In this document: positions 41,718 through 51,251 of the stretch, piece by piece | Numbering within the stretch: the first letter of the stretch is position 1 | Layout of the letters: every line of letters starts with the position of its first letter | Assembly (NCBI GenBank): GCA_041397775.1 | Contig: JAWKWB010000006.1 | Coordinates: 186,001-250,000, forward strand | Direction of reading: 5' to 3' | From: Ga0077555 sp041397775 | GTDB lineage: Bacteria; Pseudomonadota; Alphaproteobacteria; Rhizobiales; Hyphomicrobiaceae | DNA: 64,000 nucleotides | Program-made: the position numbers and the translations under genes | The notes under the pieces: model-generated | Seen by the model: only the letters and a program-made list of their open reading frames with translations | What the model was told of the DNA's origin: nothing | Databases searched by the model: none

Positions 41718-41901
41718 GGTTTCCCGGAAGGCGCGCGGGGCGCGGCTGTCCGGCAACTTTCGCGGTGCGGGTCACGACGGGCGTAGGTGCACGCCGCTGC
41801 GGGGCCAGGGTGTCGTTGCGACGCCATGCTCTGACGGCGCCGGGAAAGACCCCGGCTCGGCGCGGCCGGGCTGCCGCCCACCCGCTTGGCCGGGGAACCG
41901 G
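41718..41901 (+). repeat. R3 and R2 modules outside the main island
   Basis: An R3 module (41718-41783, GGTTTCCCGGAAGGCGCGCG and the tail GGTCACGACGGGCGT) and an R2 module (41841-41901) occur in the same order and orientation as in the 278-bp units at 36.2-36.8 kb. The rest of 41449-42151 is GC-rich and carries no supported gene. Confidence 0.75.
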
Positions 41902-42151
41902 GGGTGGCGGGGAGACGGGGCGGGAGGCGGACACCGGTGGGCGCAGGGCGCGCGGAGCCCGACGGCACCGTGAAGGACCCCGCCTCGGCGAAGCCCGAGC
42001 GATTTGCGCCGGCCATGACGAAGACGGTTGCCGGTTCCCCCGACCAGCGGCCCTCGGCATGTGCGGCAGCAATCCAAGATTTCGTCGAAGGCAACGGACA
42101 AAGTGGCCGCTGCGCACGCGATGCCCGCAGCAGCTTCCGCGGGGACGCCCT

Positions 42152-43399
42152 TTACGCGACGACACCTGCCTTTTCCAGCACGGCCTGCAGCAGCACGTTG
42201 CAGCCCGCCGTCGCCCATTCCGGCTTCATGTCCTCCGCCTCGTTATGGCTGATGCCGTCGATGCAGGGCGTGAAGACCATGGCCGTGGGGGCGACGCGCG
42301 CCATGTAGACGGCATCGTGGCCGGCGCCCGACGTGATCTCGCGCGCGGTGTAGCCGAGCCGCCTGGCGGCGTTGCGCACGGCATCGACGCAGCCCGCGTC
42401 GAAGGGCACGGGCGGATAATCGGCAACGAGCTTCATCTCGCAGCCGAGGCCGGTACGCGCCGCGATCTCCTCGACGCCGCGCCGCAGGGCCGCGTCCATC
42501 GACAGCAGCTTGTCGCCATCGGGATGCCGGAAGTCCACGGTCAGGAAGACCTGGCCGGGGATGACGTTACGGGAGTTGGGATAGGCCTGGATCATGCCGC
42601 AGGTGGCGCAGGCCTGGGGATCGTGCGCGTGGCCGATGCCGTTGACCAGCTCGACGATGCGCGAAGCGCCCAGAAGCGCGTCACGGCGGCGGCTCATCGG
42701 GGTCGGGCCGGCGTGGCTTTCCACCCCCGTCAACGTGATCTCGTACCATTTCTGGCCGTTGGCCGCGGTCACGATACCGATGTCGATCCCCTCTTCCTCG
42801 AGGATCGGGCCCTGCTCGATGTGCACCTCGAAGAACGCCGCCACGGGGCGGCCGCCGACGTCCATGTCGCCCGCATAGCCGATGCGTTGCAGCTCGGGAC
42901 CGATCTCCAAGCCGTCGACGTCCTTGATCTTCAGCGCGTCCTCCAGCTTCAGGACACCGGCGAACACACCGGAGGCGGTCATGGCCGGCGCAAAGCGCGA
43001 GCCTTCCTCGTTGGTCCACATGGCGACCTCGATGGGGTGGCGCGTGCGGATATCGAGATCGTTGAGCGAGCGGACCACTTCGAGGGCCGACATCACGCCC
43101 AGCGCGCCATCGAACTTGCCGCCGGTGGGCTGGGTGTCGAGATGGCTGCCGAGCATGACGGGCGGCAGCGTGTCGTCGGCGCCCGGGCGGCGGGCGAACA
43201 TGGAGCCCATCTTGTCGACGCTGATGGTGCAGCCGGCCTCGCGGCACCAGCGGGCGAAGAGATCGCGGCTTTCACGGTCGAGATCGGTGAGCGTCAGGCG
43301 CTTGACGCCACCCTTGGGCGTGGCGCCGATCCTGGCCATCTCCATCAGGCTGTCCCACAGGCGTGGCCCGTTGATCTTCAGATTGCTGTCGATTGCCAT
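42152..43399 (-). CDS. M20-family Zn-dependent hydrolase, N-carbamoyl amino acid amidase type
   Basis: 415 residues from ATG 43399, with GAGAGG seven bases upstream; a longer open frame upstream is antisense to the next gene. The di-metal ligands of the carbamoylase/ureidohydrolase group are visible: H86 in GSHLDTQPTGGKFDGALGV (with D97), E131-E132 in WTNEEGSRFAPAM, a His in FFEVHIEQGPILEEEGI, and a His in GAGHDAVYMARVAPTAMVFT. SHAGPTPMSRRRDALLGASR matches the lid domain. Such enzymes hydrolyse N-carbamoyl-L-amino acids, beta-ureidopropionate or related ureido compounds. The exact substrate is not evident. It diverges from fadH. Confidence 0.88.
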   Translation of the reverse strand: MAIDSNLKINGPRLWDSLMEMARIGATPKGGVKRLTLTDLDRESRDLFARWCREAGCTISVDKMGSMFARRPGADDTLPPVMLGSHLDTQPTGGKFDGALGVMSALEVVRSLNDLDIRTRHPIEVAMWTNEEGSRFAPAMTASGVFAGVLKLEDALKIKDVDGLEIGPELQRIGYAGDMDVGGRPVAAFFEVHIEQGPILEEEGIDIGIVTAANGQKWYEITLTGVESHAGPTPMSRRRDALLGASRIVELVNGIGHAHDPQACATCGMIQAYPNSRNVIPGQVFLTVDFRHPDGDKLLSMDAALRRGVEEIAARTGLGCEMKLVADYPPVPFDAGCVDAVRNAARRLGYTAREITSGAGHDAVYMARVAPTAMVFTPCIDGISHNEAEDMKPEWATAGCNVLLQAVLEKAGVVA

Positions 43400-43561
43400 C
43401 CGCATCCCTCTCGTGTCGCTCGTCTCGATGCTGCCTGCATCCGGTTCGGATTGACCTAAGCCGAGCGGCCCGGCGCACGCAAGCGCTACGGGGCCGTTGG
43501 CCAGATTCGAGGCATCGTGGTAGGCAACGAGGCAGCAGATGCGTCCATTCCGGGAGCCCGC

Positions 43562-45577
43562 ATGTCCGCCTACAGCCACCTCCTCGCCCCGCTCGATCTC
43601 GGTTTCACCACGCTCTCGTGCCGCGCCATCATGGGGTCGATGCACACGCGGCTGGAGACACTCGACCGCGCGCCAGAGCGCATCGCACGGTTCTATACGG
43701 AGCGCGCGAAGGGAGGCGCGGCGCTGATCGTGACGGGGGGCTATTCGCCCAACGGGGACGGTCTGCTCGAACCGGGCGGGCCCGTTCTCGACAGCGCGGC
43801 GCATCTGGGCGAGCACATCGCCCTGACACGGGCCGTGCACGACGCCGGCTCCAAGATGGCGCTGCAGATCCTGCATGCCGGCCGCTACGCCACGCACGGA
43901 GCATCCGTCGCCCCCTCCAGCCAAGCCTCGCCGATCAATCCGAAGGCGCCGCGCCGCATGACGGACGCGGACATCCAGCGCACCATCGAGGATTACGCCC
44001 GCTGCGCCGCGCTCGCCCGCGAGGGCGGCTACGACGGCGTCGAGATCATGGGCAGCGAAGGCTACCTCATCAACGAGTTCACGGCGCCGCGCACCAACGA
44101 CCGCGACGACGACTGGGGCGGCAGCCTGGAGGCGCGCCTGCGCTTTCCCGTCGAGATCATGAAGCGCGTGCGCGAGCGCGTCGGCCACGACTTCATCGTC
44201 ATCTATCGCATCTCCTCGATCGACCTCGTCGAGGGAGGGCTGACCGCCGCGGAGATCATCGCACAGGCCCAGGCCATCGAGGCGGCCGGTGCATCGATCA
44301 TCAACCAGGGGATCGGCTGGCACGAAGCGCGCGTACCCACGATCGCGCAGAAGGTGCCGCGTGCCGTCTGGACGTTCGCGGCCCGGCGCCTGAAGGACGC
44401 GGTGCGCATCCCCGTGATCGCGTCGAACCGCATCTCGACGCCCGACGTAGCGGAACGCATCCTGGCCGCCGGCGAGGCCGATCTCGTATCGATGGCGCGG
44501 CCGTGGCTCGCCGATCCCGCCTTCATCGCCAAGACGCGCGCGGGCCAGGCTGACGAGATCAACGTCTGCATCGCCTGCAACCAAGCCTGCCTCGACTACA
44601 TCTTCTCGGGCCGCGTGGCGAGCTGCCTCGTCAATCCGAAAGCGGGACGCGAGATCGAGTTCGATGCGGCGCCGCCAGCGCGCCAGAAGCGCGTTGCCGT
44701 CGTCGGCGGAGGGGCTGCCGGTCTCGCATGCGCCGCGACGGCGGCGGAGCGCGGACACGCCGTGACCCTGTTCGAGGCCTCGAACCGCATCGGCGGGCAG
44801 CTCGCATTGGCGCGCAACGTGCCGGGCAAGGAGGAATTCGACGAGACGCTGCGCTATTGGCAACGCATGCTCGCAAAGCACGGCGTCACGGTCCGCCTGA
44901 ATACGCGGGCGGACGTGGATGCCCTGGCCGGGTTCGACGACGTGGTCGTGGCCACCGGCATCGGGGCGCGCACGCCCGACATCGCCGGCATCGATCACGC
45001 GAAATGCGTCTCCTATGCCGATATCCTCTCGGGCAAGGCGTCGGCGGGACGGCGGGTCGCGATCATCGGTGCGGGCGGCATCGGCTTCGACGTGGCGGAG
45101 TTCCTGTCGTCGCCGGCAGCCGAAGTCGCAGCCGACCCGAAACACTTCCTGGCGTCATGGGGCGTCGATGCGCCAAACAACGGTCCGGGCGGCCTGACGA
45201 AGCCGGTGGGCGATGCGGTCCCGCGCGAGATCACGATGCTGCAACGCAAGCCCGGCCGCATGGGGCGCGGGCTCGGCGTCTCGACGGGCTGGATCCTCCG
45301 GCTGATGCTGGCCCAGCGCAAGGTTGCGCAAGTCTCGGGCGTCACCTACCGGCGCATCGACGAGGACGGCGTGCACATCACGGTGGGGACCGAGGACAAG
45401 ACCATCCCGGCCGACACCGTGGTGATCTGCGCGGGCCAGGAGCCGCAGGATGCACTCCTGGGAGAACTCGCCGCGCGCGGGATCGTGGCGCACGTGATCG
45501 GCGGCGCGGCGAAGGCCGCCGAACTCGATGCCATGCGCGCGATCGACGAGGGCACACGCCTCGCCGTCGCGCTGTAG
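43562..45577 (+). CDS. fadH: NADPH-dependent 2,4-dienoyl-CoA reductase, FadH-like
   Basis: 671 residues, almost the E. coli FadH length. The N-terminal TIM barrel is of the Old Yellow Enzyme type (LAPLDLGFTTLSCRAIMGSM, EGGYDGVEIMGSEGYLINEF, NDRDDDWGGSLEARLRFPVE). The [4Fe-4S] ligands C336, C339, C343 and C355 fall in CIACNQACLDYIFSGRVASC with E. coli spacing. FAD-binding (VAVVGGGAAGLACAATAAER) and NADPH-binding (RRVAIIGAGGIGFDVAEFLS) folds follow. FadH removes double bonds from unsaturated fatty acyl-CoA before beta-oxidation; close relatives act on other enones, so substrate is probable, not certain. ATG 43562 has GGGAG upstream. It converges on tarD. Confidence 0.9.
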   Translation: MSAYSHLLAPLDLGFTTLSCRAIMGSMHTRLETLDRAPERIARFYTERAKGGAALIVTGGYSPNGDGLLEPGGPVLDSAAHLGEHIALTRAVHDAGSKMALQILHAGRYATHGASVAPSSQASPINPKAPRRMTDADIQRTIEDYARCAALAREGGYDGVEIMGSEGYLINEFTAPRTNDRDDDWGGSLEARLRFPVEIMKRVRERVGHDFIVIYRISSIDLVEGGLTAAEIIAQAQAIEAAGASIINQGIGWHEARVPTIAQKVPRAVWTFAARRLKDAVRIPVIASNRISTPDVAERILAAGEADLVSMARPWLADPAFIAKTRAGQADEINVCIACNQACLDYIFSGRVASCLVNPKAGREIEFDAAPPARQKRVAVVGGGAAGLACAATAAERGHAVTLFEASNRIGGQLALARNVPGKEEFDETLRYWQRMLAKHGVTVRLNTRADVDALAGFDDVVVATGIGARTPDIAGIDHAKCVSYADILSGKASAGRRVAIIGAGGIGFDVAEFLSSPAAEVAADPKHFLASWGVDAPNNGPGGLTKPVGDAVPREITMLQRKPGRMGRGLGVSTGWILRLMLAQRKVAQVSGVTYRRIDEDGVHITVGTEDKTIPADTVVICAGQEPQDALLGELAARGIVAHVIGGAAKAAELDAMRAIDEGTRLAVAL

Positions 45578-45612
45578 GCATCCGCGGTGCCGGCAGCACG
45601 GCGTGCCGATCG

Positions 45613-46788
45613 TCAGTCGTCGTAGCCGAGCCGCTGGCGCATCTGGGCGAACATGGTGCGCTTCAGCTCCATGCCGATGCCGGGCGTCTGGTGCAGGGCG
45701 GTGTAGCCGCCGACCACGGGAATGTCGTCTGCAAAGCCGCCGTAGGGCTGGAAGACGCCGGGATAGCTCTCCGACCCGCCCATCTGCAGGCCCGCGGCCA
45801 TGTTGAGCGCGAGCTGATGTCCGCCATGCGGGATCAGCTTGCGGCGCGGCCAGCCCATCTCCGCGCACGCGTCGAGAAAGCGCAGATACTCGGTGAGACC
45901 ATAGGACAGCGCGGGATCGAGCTGGATCCAGTCGCGATCCGGACGCATGCCGCCGTAGCGGATGAGATTGCGCCCATCGATGACGGAAAACAGGTTCTCG
46001 CCGGTCGCCAGCGCGTACGGATAGGCCTTGGCCAGCTCGGCGTTGAGGTAATAGTCGAGCGGGTCGCCCGGCTCCTCGTACCAGAAGAGCTTGTAGGGCT
46101 CGACGGCTTTGCCGAACGCCAGCGCCGTCTTCAGATCGAAGCGGCCATTGGCATCCACGGCGAGGTTCTCGCCCGCGCCCACGATATCGAGAACCGCCTC
46201 GATGCGCCTGACGTCGGTGGCGAGGTCGGCGCCTCCCACCTTCATCTTGACGACCTTGTAGCCCTGCTCCTGGTAGGTGCGCATCTCGGCCTGCAGGCCC
46301 TCGATCTCCTTGCCGGGATAGTAGTAGCCGCCGCCGGGATAGACGAGGATGCGCTCGTCGAACTTGCCGCCGTTGTAGCGATCGGAGAGCAGCTTCCAGA
46401 GGGGCTTTTCAGCGATCTTGGCAACCGCATCCCACACTGCCATGTCGAGGCCGCCGGCGGCATGCGCGCGATCTCCATGGCCGCCCGGTTTTTCGTTGGA
46501 CATGAAGGCCGCCCAGACACGGAACGGGTCGAGATTGTCGCCGGTCTCGTCGACGAGCGACTTGGGATCGGCCTCCATCACGCGCGGGATGAAGCGCTCG
46601 GTGAGAATGCCGCCCTGCGCATAGCGGCCGTTCGAGGTGAAGCCGTAGCCGATCACCGGCTTGCCGTCGCGCACCACATCCGTCTCGACCGCGACGAGGC
46701 TCACCGTCATGGTCGAGAAGCTGATGTAGGCGTTGCGGATCGCCGACGCGATCGGCGCCGAGGCGTGCCGGATACGGGTGATTTTCAT
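45613..46788 (-). CDS. tarD: D(-)-tartrate dehydratase (enolase superfamily)
   Basis: 391 residues, very like the Bradyrhizobium D-tartrate dehydratase (389). Shared blocks include PIASAIRNAYISFSTMTVSL, GYGFTSNGRYAQGGILTERF, NEKPGGHGDRAHA, GGYYYPGKEIEGL and GGMRPDRDWIQLDPALSYGL. Catalytic residues line up: K183 in VVKMKVGG, metal ligands D212 (AVDANGRF), E238 (FWYEEPGDPLDY) and E264 (ATGENLF), and H321 in PHGGHQLALNMAAGL. The enzyme converts D-tartrate to oxaloacetate. Assignment relies on remembered similarity; other acid sugar dehydratases of the superfamily are the alternative. No tartrate transporter is adjacent. Confidence 0.88.
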   Translation of the reverse strand: MKITRIRHASAPIASAIRNAYISFSTMTVSLVAVETDVVRDGKPVIGYGFTSNGRYAQGGILTERFIPRVMEADPKSLVDETGDNLDPFRVWAAFMSNEKPGGHGDRAHAAGGLDMAVWDAVAKIAEKPLWKLLSDRYNGGKFDERILVYPGGGYYYPGKEIEGLQAEMRTYQEQGYKVVKMKVGGADLATDVRRIEAVLDIVGAGENLAVDANGRFDLKTALAFGKAVEPYKLFWYEEPGDPLDYYLNAELAKAYPYALATGENLFSVIDGRNLIRYGGMRPDRDWIQLDPALSYGLTEYLRFLDACAEMGWPRRKLIPHGGHQLALNMAAGLQMGGSESYPGVFQPYGGFADDIPVVGGYTALHQTPGIGMELKRTMFAQMRQRLGYDD

Positions 46789-47038
46789 GATTGCTCGCGA
46801 GTTCTGGCGCTGGTGTGCCGGGCTTGCGCCGCAAGAAACGAGATCTGCGGCGGCCCGGCGCGATATCGAGGCGTCGACACTATTGGAAGCCCATCACGCT
46901 CACAAGCCGCAACGGCGACCGCAACGACGTCGTTTACATCGCGGGGCGGCTCGGTGCGTCGCGCGCGCAAAACGCGAACAGGCCGCTGCGCGTTCTGGCG
47001 CGGCGACCTGGGCAATGTGTTGCGTCGGGACGACCCGA

Positions 47039-47338
47039 TCAGGCGGTGGCGGCTTCCGCGCCCTTCGCCTTGGCGATCTCGCGCTTCAGCTTGAGGCAGC
47101 GCAGCGAGAGTTCGTCCGCACGCGCCTTCTCGAGGTAAGCATCGAGGCCGCCACGGTGCTCCACCGACTTCAGCGCGTGGGCGCTGATGCGCAGGCGGAA
47201 GTTACGCTTCAGCGTGTCGCTGATCAGCGTGACATTCACCAGATTGGGACGGAAGACCCGCTTGGTCTTGTTCTCGGCATGGCTCCGCAGTTGCCCCGAC
47301 ATGGGCAGCTTACCGGTCAGCTCGCAGCGCCTGGTCAT
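47039..47338 (-). CDS. rpmB: 50S ribosomal protein L28
   Basis: 99 residues from ATG 47338, with GAGGAG seven bases upstream. MTRRCELTGKLPMSGQLRSH, ENKTKRVFRPNLVNVTLISD and RNFRLRISAHALKSVEHRGG are characteristic of alphaproteobacterial L28. The C-terminus (RCLKLKREIAKAKGAEAATA) is charged and helical. The gene stands alone, followed by about 250 bases before tarD. Confidence 0.97.
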   Translation of the reverse strand: MTRRCELTGKLPMSGQLRSHAENKTKRVFRPNLVNVTLISDTLKRNFRLRISAHALKSVEHRGGLDAYLEKARADELSLRCLKLKREIAKAKGAEAATA

Positions 47339-47771
47339 CGAACGCTCCTCGAGAGGAAAGTGGTTGCCGCACCGCCATATCGCACACCGACAAGCGTTCA
47401 TTGGAACACGCCAGCACGCGCGACAGCGCCAAAAAGATGTGGTCCCGCGAGGCTGCTCGCGAGACCGTCGGGGCCGTAATAGGCGCGAGTGCGGTCTCAC
47501 GTCAAGGCCAATTCGTCCAGTCGCAGCGACCAGCCGGCGCGCAAACACCCCTTGCGAGCGAAGCGTGCAGCGGCGCGGCGCCACTGTCGCGGCCGGGCGA
47601 TGCGCGTCGCGAGCCGGACGTTGCCCCCTCTGAAGAGAAAGCCCTTTCGATTCAGCGTCCCACCGCGAAACGGCGCTTAACTCCGATTTAACCTCGGCCA
47701 GCGATTATTCGATGGTGAAACTTGAGGTCAACAGGCCTCCGACGAGTGCCTGACAATTGAAGGTAGACAAC
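47339..47771. other. Intergenic region between rpmB and outer-membrane protein gene
   Basis: 433 bases between divergent genes. It must carry promoters for rpmB and the outer-membrane protein. I see no gene, repeat of the R or paired-hairpin families, or clear terminator in it. Confidence 0.5.
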
Positions 47772-48602
47772 ATGAGCTTTTCGCTGAAGGCTGGTCTCGC
47801 CTCGGCAGCACTCGCCGTAGCTGCCTCCGTTACGCCTGCCGCCGCAGCCGATCTGGGCGGTTACCCTCGCGGTGGCTCCATTAAAGACACCTATATTCCG
47901 GCCATGCCGACCGTCTCGACGGCAGGACCGTGCTATTTTCGTGGCGACACCGGGTATTCCTGGTCGAGCGCTCCCAATGGCGAGTACGTGGGCAATGCCA
48001 CCGATTCCCACGTCTATCTGGCCAACCTGAAGAACACCTCCCTGCTCGAGGCGGGCCTGGGTTGCAGCCAGGGCTCGCGCGGTTTCCGCGCCGAAATGAT
48101 GGCCGGCATCCGCAACAGCCGGAAGTTCACGGGTGACGTCAACATCGTCGTCAACAACCAGCCGGTCGATCCGCCGATCCAGACGACCCTGCAGACGTAC
48201 TCGATGATGTTCAACACCTACTACGACTTCGGCAAGCATGCCGGCTTCGTGCCTTACGTCGGCGCCGGCATCGGCTTCGCCTACCACAAGATGGGCGACG
48301 TCACGATCTCCGACCCGAATTCGCCCAACCCCCAGTTCGGCGAGGACAAGCTCTCGTTCGCCTGGTCGCTGATGGCGGGCGTCGGCTACCAACTCACCGA
48401 CCGCATGATCCTGGACGTGGGCTATCGCTACATCGACATGGGCCTCGCCCGGTCGTCGCACGCCGACAGCAGCTTCGGGGCCTGGAACCCGCGCCTGGAG
48501 CTCGACGACCTGCGCGCACACGAGATCAAGGTCGGCGTGCGCTATCACTTCGGCGGCGGCGACTGCTGCCAGCAGGCTGCCATGTACGCCCCCATGAAGT
48601 GA
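47772..48602 (+). CDS. Outer-membrane beta-barrel protein (OmpA-like/Omp25-type)
   Basis: 276 residues from ATG 47772. A signal peptide (MSFSLKAGLASAALAVAASV, cleavage near AAA-DL) is followed by a mature N-terminus, DLGGYPRGGSIKDTYIPAMP, common in rhizobial surface proteins. The barrel strands are evident (AGLGCSQGSRGFRAEMMAGI, TTLQTYSMMFNTYYDFGKHA, GFVPYVGAGIGFAYHKM, AGVGYQLTDRMILDVGYRYI) and the last strand ends VGVRYHFGGG, then a short Cys-containing tail. This is the eight-strand OMP_b-brl/Omp25 type, an abundant structural surface protein. A hairpin terminator follows. Confidence 0.88.
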   Translation: MSFSLKAGLASAALAVAASVTPAAAADLGGYPRGGSIKDTYIPAMPTVSTAGPCYFRGDTGYSWSSAPNGEYVGNATDSHVYLANLKNTSLLEAGLGCSQGSRGFRAEMMAGIRNSRKFTGDVNIVVNNQPVDPPIQTTLQTYSMMFNTYYDFGKHAGFVPYVGAGIGFAYHKMGDVTISDPNSPNPQFGEDKLSFAWSLMAGVGYQLTDRMILDVGYRYIDMGLARSSHADSSFGAWNPRLELDDLRAHEIKVGVRYHFGGGDCCQQAAMYAPMK

Positions 48603-48631
48603 TCGGACCGAACACTACTCGATGCATGTGC

Positions 48632-48660
48632 GAGGCCGTCCCGCGATCCGGGGCGGCCTC
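48632..48660 (+). terminator. Hairpin downstream of the outer-membrane protein gene
   Basis: GAGGCCGTCCC (48632-48642) pairs with GGGGCGGCCTC (48650-48660), one wobble. There is no clean T-run, but it is the only hairpin between this gene and the tRNA. The rest of 48661-48893 holds nothing I can assign. Confidence 0.55.
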
Positions 48661-48893
48661 GTCGCGTCGCCCCCTGCCCGGTCCGCCGCCAGGGGGTGCC
48701 GGCATCTTTGCCCTGTTTGCACTTCGTGGGCGCGCGCTGCACATTCACGATTGATTCTTCTGGAACAGCCCAGATATACACGGGCCGATCTATCTGCGTC
48801 GCCGTTCGGCTTGCCGGGCTTGGCGCCGGGGGAGCGTGGTGCTGCGCCGTGACCGGCCAGCGGCCGCGATCCGACGGACCGGAAAGATCCCGT

Positions 48894-48978
48894 GCGGGCG
48901 TGGCGGAACTGGTAGACGCACTGGATTTAGGTTCCAGCGGCGAAAGTCGTGGGGGTTCAAATCCCTCCGCCCGCACCA
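48894..48978 (+). tRNA. tRNA-Leu (anticodon UAG)
   Basis: 85 bases including an encoded CCA. The acceptor stem GCGGGCG (48894-48900) pairs with CGCCCGC (48968-48974), followed by discriminator A and CCA. The anticodon arm CTGGATTTAGGTTCCAG gives loop TTTAGGT and anticodon TAG, reading CUN leucine codons. A long class II variable arm (CGGCGAAAGTCG region) and the T-arm GGGGGTTCAAATCCCTC are present. It lies directly upstream of tig. Confidence 0.97.
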
Positions 48979-49109
48979 AAGCGACAGTCCGGGACCCCTT
49001 CCGTACCGTCGCCGAGGGACCGGCCGAAGATCTACTCCGGCGAAGGCGCGACGCACAACGAATTCCGGCCACTTCCGTGGCCCCTATGGCAAGGCAGGCG
49101 AAGAGCGAT

Positions 49110-50486
49110 ATGGAAGTTTCTGTAACCAACAGCGATGGGCTGGCACGCAAGCTGCAGGTCGTGGTCGCGCAGGGCGAGCTGAACCAGCGGTTCGACGCAC
49201 GCCTTGCCGAGGCGAGCAAGACGATCCAGCTCAAGGGCTTCCGCCGCGGCAAGGTGCCCACGAGCCACCTGAAGAAGATCTACGGCCGTTCGATCATGGC
49301 CGAAGTGCTGCAGGAGACCGTCGAGCAGACGAGCCAGAAGGCCATCGAGGACCGCAAGGAGCGGCCGGCTTTCCAGCCGAAGGTGGAGCTTCCCGAGAAC
49401 CAGGAAGAGATCGAGGCCGTGATGACCGGCGCCCGCGATCTGTCCTACTCGCTCTCCTTCGAGGTGCTGCCGGAAATCAACGTGAGCGACCTGGCGAGCC
49501 TGAAGCTCGAGCGCCCCGTGGCGGAAGTTCCCGAGGAGTCGGTGACGACCGCGCTCGAAGAGATCGCCAGCCGCAACGTCAAGTACGAGATCGAGGACGG
49601 CCGCGTCGCCTCTGACGGCGACCAGCTCGTGATCGACTTCGTCGGCACCATCGGCGGCGAGGAATTCGAGGGTGGCAAGGCCGAGGAAGTGCCGCTGGTC
49701 CTGGGCCAGGGCGGCTTCATCCCCGGCTTCGAGGAAGGGCTCACCGGCGCCAAGGCAGGCGACGAACGCACCGTCACCGCGACCTTCCCGGCCGAGTACC
49801 CGGTCGATACGCTGAAGGGCAAGGAGGCGAGCTTCGCCGTCAAGGTGCGCTCGGTCGCCAAGGCGAGCAAGCCGGCGATCGACGACGACATGGCCAAGGA
49901 GCTGGGCCTGGACGACCTCGCGACCCTGAAGGACCGCGTCAAGGCGCAGATCCAGCAGGAGTTCGAGCAGGTCTCGCGCGCCAAGATGAAGCGCAACATG
50001 CTCGATGCGCTCGATGCGGCCCATTCGTTCGAGCTGCCGCCGACGCTGGTCGAGAACGAATTCAACGGCATCTGGGCCCAGCTCATGCAGAGCATGGAGC
50101 AGTCGAAGAAGACGTTCGCCGACGAAGGCAAGACCGAGGACGAGGTGCGCGCGGAGTACCGCAAGCTCGCCGAGCGCCGGGTTCGCCTGGGCCTCGTCCT
50201 TGGCGAGATCGGCGGCCAGGGCAAGATCGACGTGACGCAGGACGAGCTGCGTAACGCCCTCTTCGAGCAGGCCCGCCGCTTCCCCGGCCAGGAGAAGATG
50301 GTCTACGAGTACTTCCAGAAGACGCCGGGTGCGATCGCCCAGTTGCGCGCGCCGATCTTCGAGGAGAAGGTCGTCGACTACATCGCGTCGCTGGCGACGG
50401 TGACGGACAAGACGGTCAGCCGCGAAGAGCTTCTGGCACCGGCCGAGGGTGACGAGGCCGCAGCGGCGCCCGCCGTCGCGGGCTGA
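49110..50486 (+). CDS. tig: Trigger factor, ribosome-associated chaperone
   Basis: 458 residues from ATG 49110; a longer open frame upstream runs through the tRNA and is not coding. The ribosome-binding signature is kept as QLKGFRRGKVPTSHLKKIYG (G-F-R-x-G-K). The FKBP-type prolyl isomerase domain has GDQLVIDFVGTIGGEEFEGG, LVLGQGGFIPGFEEGLTGAK and FPAEYPVDTLKGKEASFAVK. The C-terminal chaperone arms follow (MKRNMLDALDAAHSFELPPT). Trigger factor shields nascent chains at the exit tunnel. It heads the tig-clpP-clpX-lon run. Confidence 0.97.
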   Translation: MEVSVTNSDGLARKLQVVVAQGELNQRFDARLAEASKTIQLKGFRRGKVPTSHLKKIYGRSIMAEVLQETVEQTSQKAIEDRKERPAFQPKVELPENQEEIEAVMTGARDLSYSLSFEVLPEINVSDLASLKLERPVAEVPEESVTTALEEIASRNVKYEIEDGRVASDGDQLVIDFVGTIGGEEFEGGKAEEVPLVLGQGGFIPGFEEGLTGAKAGDERTVTATFPAEYPVDTLKGKEASFAVKVRSVAKASKPAIDDDMAKELGLDDLATLKDRVKAQIQQEFEQVSRAKMKRNMLDALDAAHSFELPPTLVENEFNGIWAQLMQSMEQSKKTFADEGKTEDEVRAEYRKLAERRVRLGLVLGEIGGQGKIDVTQDELRNALFEQARRFPGQEKMVYEYFQKTPGAIAQLRAPIFEEKVVDYIASLATVTDKTVSREELLAPAEGDEAAAAPAVAG

Positions 50487-50499
50487 GCCCAGCAGAACC

Positions 50500-50538
50500 G
50501 CCCGACGACAGCCGCAATTGCGTCCACAGTCGTCGGGC
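50500..50538 (+). terminator. Inverted repeat downstream of tig
   Basis: GCCCGACGAC (50500-50509) and GTCGTCGGGC (50529-50538) form a perfect 10-bp stem over a 19-base loop, 14 bases after the tig stop and 78 before clpP. No T-tract follows, so it may be a leaky terminator or processing site between tig and clpP. Confidence 0.5.
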
Positions 50539-50615
50539 ATTGAGATCGAGCCCCTGAATGCACATTTGGTGCGCTCAGGGTGCGCACAGGGCGCAAGAAA
50601 CGTCAGGACAGATCC

Positions 50616-51251
50616 ATGAGCGTGATCACGAACACCTATTGGCCCACGGTCATCGAGCAGACGGCGCGCGGCGAGCGTCCCTACGATCTGCCCTCGCGGA
50701 TGCTGCAGGAGCGGATCATCTTCGTGATCGGCCCGGTCGAAGACCACATGGCCTCCTCGATCTGCATGCAGCTCCTGTTCCTGGAAGCGCAGAACCCGAA
50801 AAAAGAAATCGCCATGTACATCAATTCGCCCGGCGGCGTCGTGACCGCGGGCATGGCGATCTACGACACGATGCAGTTCATCCGCTGCCCGATCGCGACG
50901 CTGTGCATCGGCCAGGCGGCGTCCATGGGTTCGCTGCTGCTGACGGCCGGCGACAAGGGCATGCGCTATGCGCTTCCCAACGCCCGCATCATGGTGCATC
51001 AGCCATCGGGTGGTTTCTCGGGCCAGGCGAGCGACATCGAGCGGCACGCCGAAGACATCATCAAGATGAAGCGCCGCCTCAACGAGGTGTACGTCAAGCA
51101 CACCGAGCAGACCTACGAGAAGATCGAGCAGACGCTGGATCGCGATTACTTCATGACCGCCGATCAGGCGCGCGAATTCGGGCTGATCGACCGCGTTCTG
51201 ACCCGCCGCGAAGACCTGGAAGGCAGCGAGGACAGCAAGAAGTCGTCCTGA
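50616..51251 (+). CDS. clpP: ATP-dependent Clp protease proteolytic subunit ClpP
   Basis: 211 residues from ATG 50616. The serine peptidase core has YINSPGGVVTAGMAIYDTMQ, the nucleophile S103 in GQAASMGSLLLTAG, H128 in ARIMVHQPSGG, and the downstream acidic region RDYFMTADQAREFGLIDRVL. ClpP forms a two-ring 14-mer chamber that degrades substrates unfolded by ClpX or ClpA. An upstream in-frame ATG (50580) is less likely because AGGACAG sits correctly before 50616. Confidence 0.97.
   Translation: MSVITNTYWPTVIEQTARGERPYDLPSRMLQERIIFVIGPVEDHMASSICMQLLFLEAQNPKKEIAMYINSPGGVVTAGMAIYDTMQFIRCPIATLCIGQAASMGSLLLTAGDKGMRYALPNARIMVHQPSGGFSGQASDIERHAEDIIKMKRRLNEVYVKHTEQTYEKIEQTLDRDYFMTADQAREFGLIDRVLTRREDLEGSEDSKKSS

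Noticed and set aside
42152..45145. A 997-codon minus-strand frame that seems to fuse the amidase to an N-terminal extension
   Set aside because: The upstream part is antisense to fadH. A good ribosome site and family start exist at 43399.
48696..50486. A longer N-terminus for trigger factor
   Set aside because: The extra codons run through the tRNA-Leu gene; ATG 49110 matches the family start.
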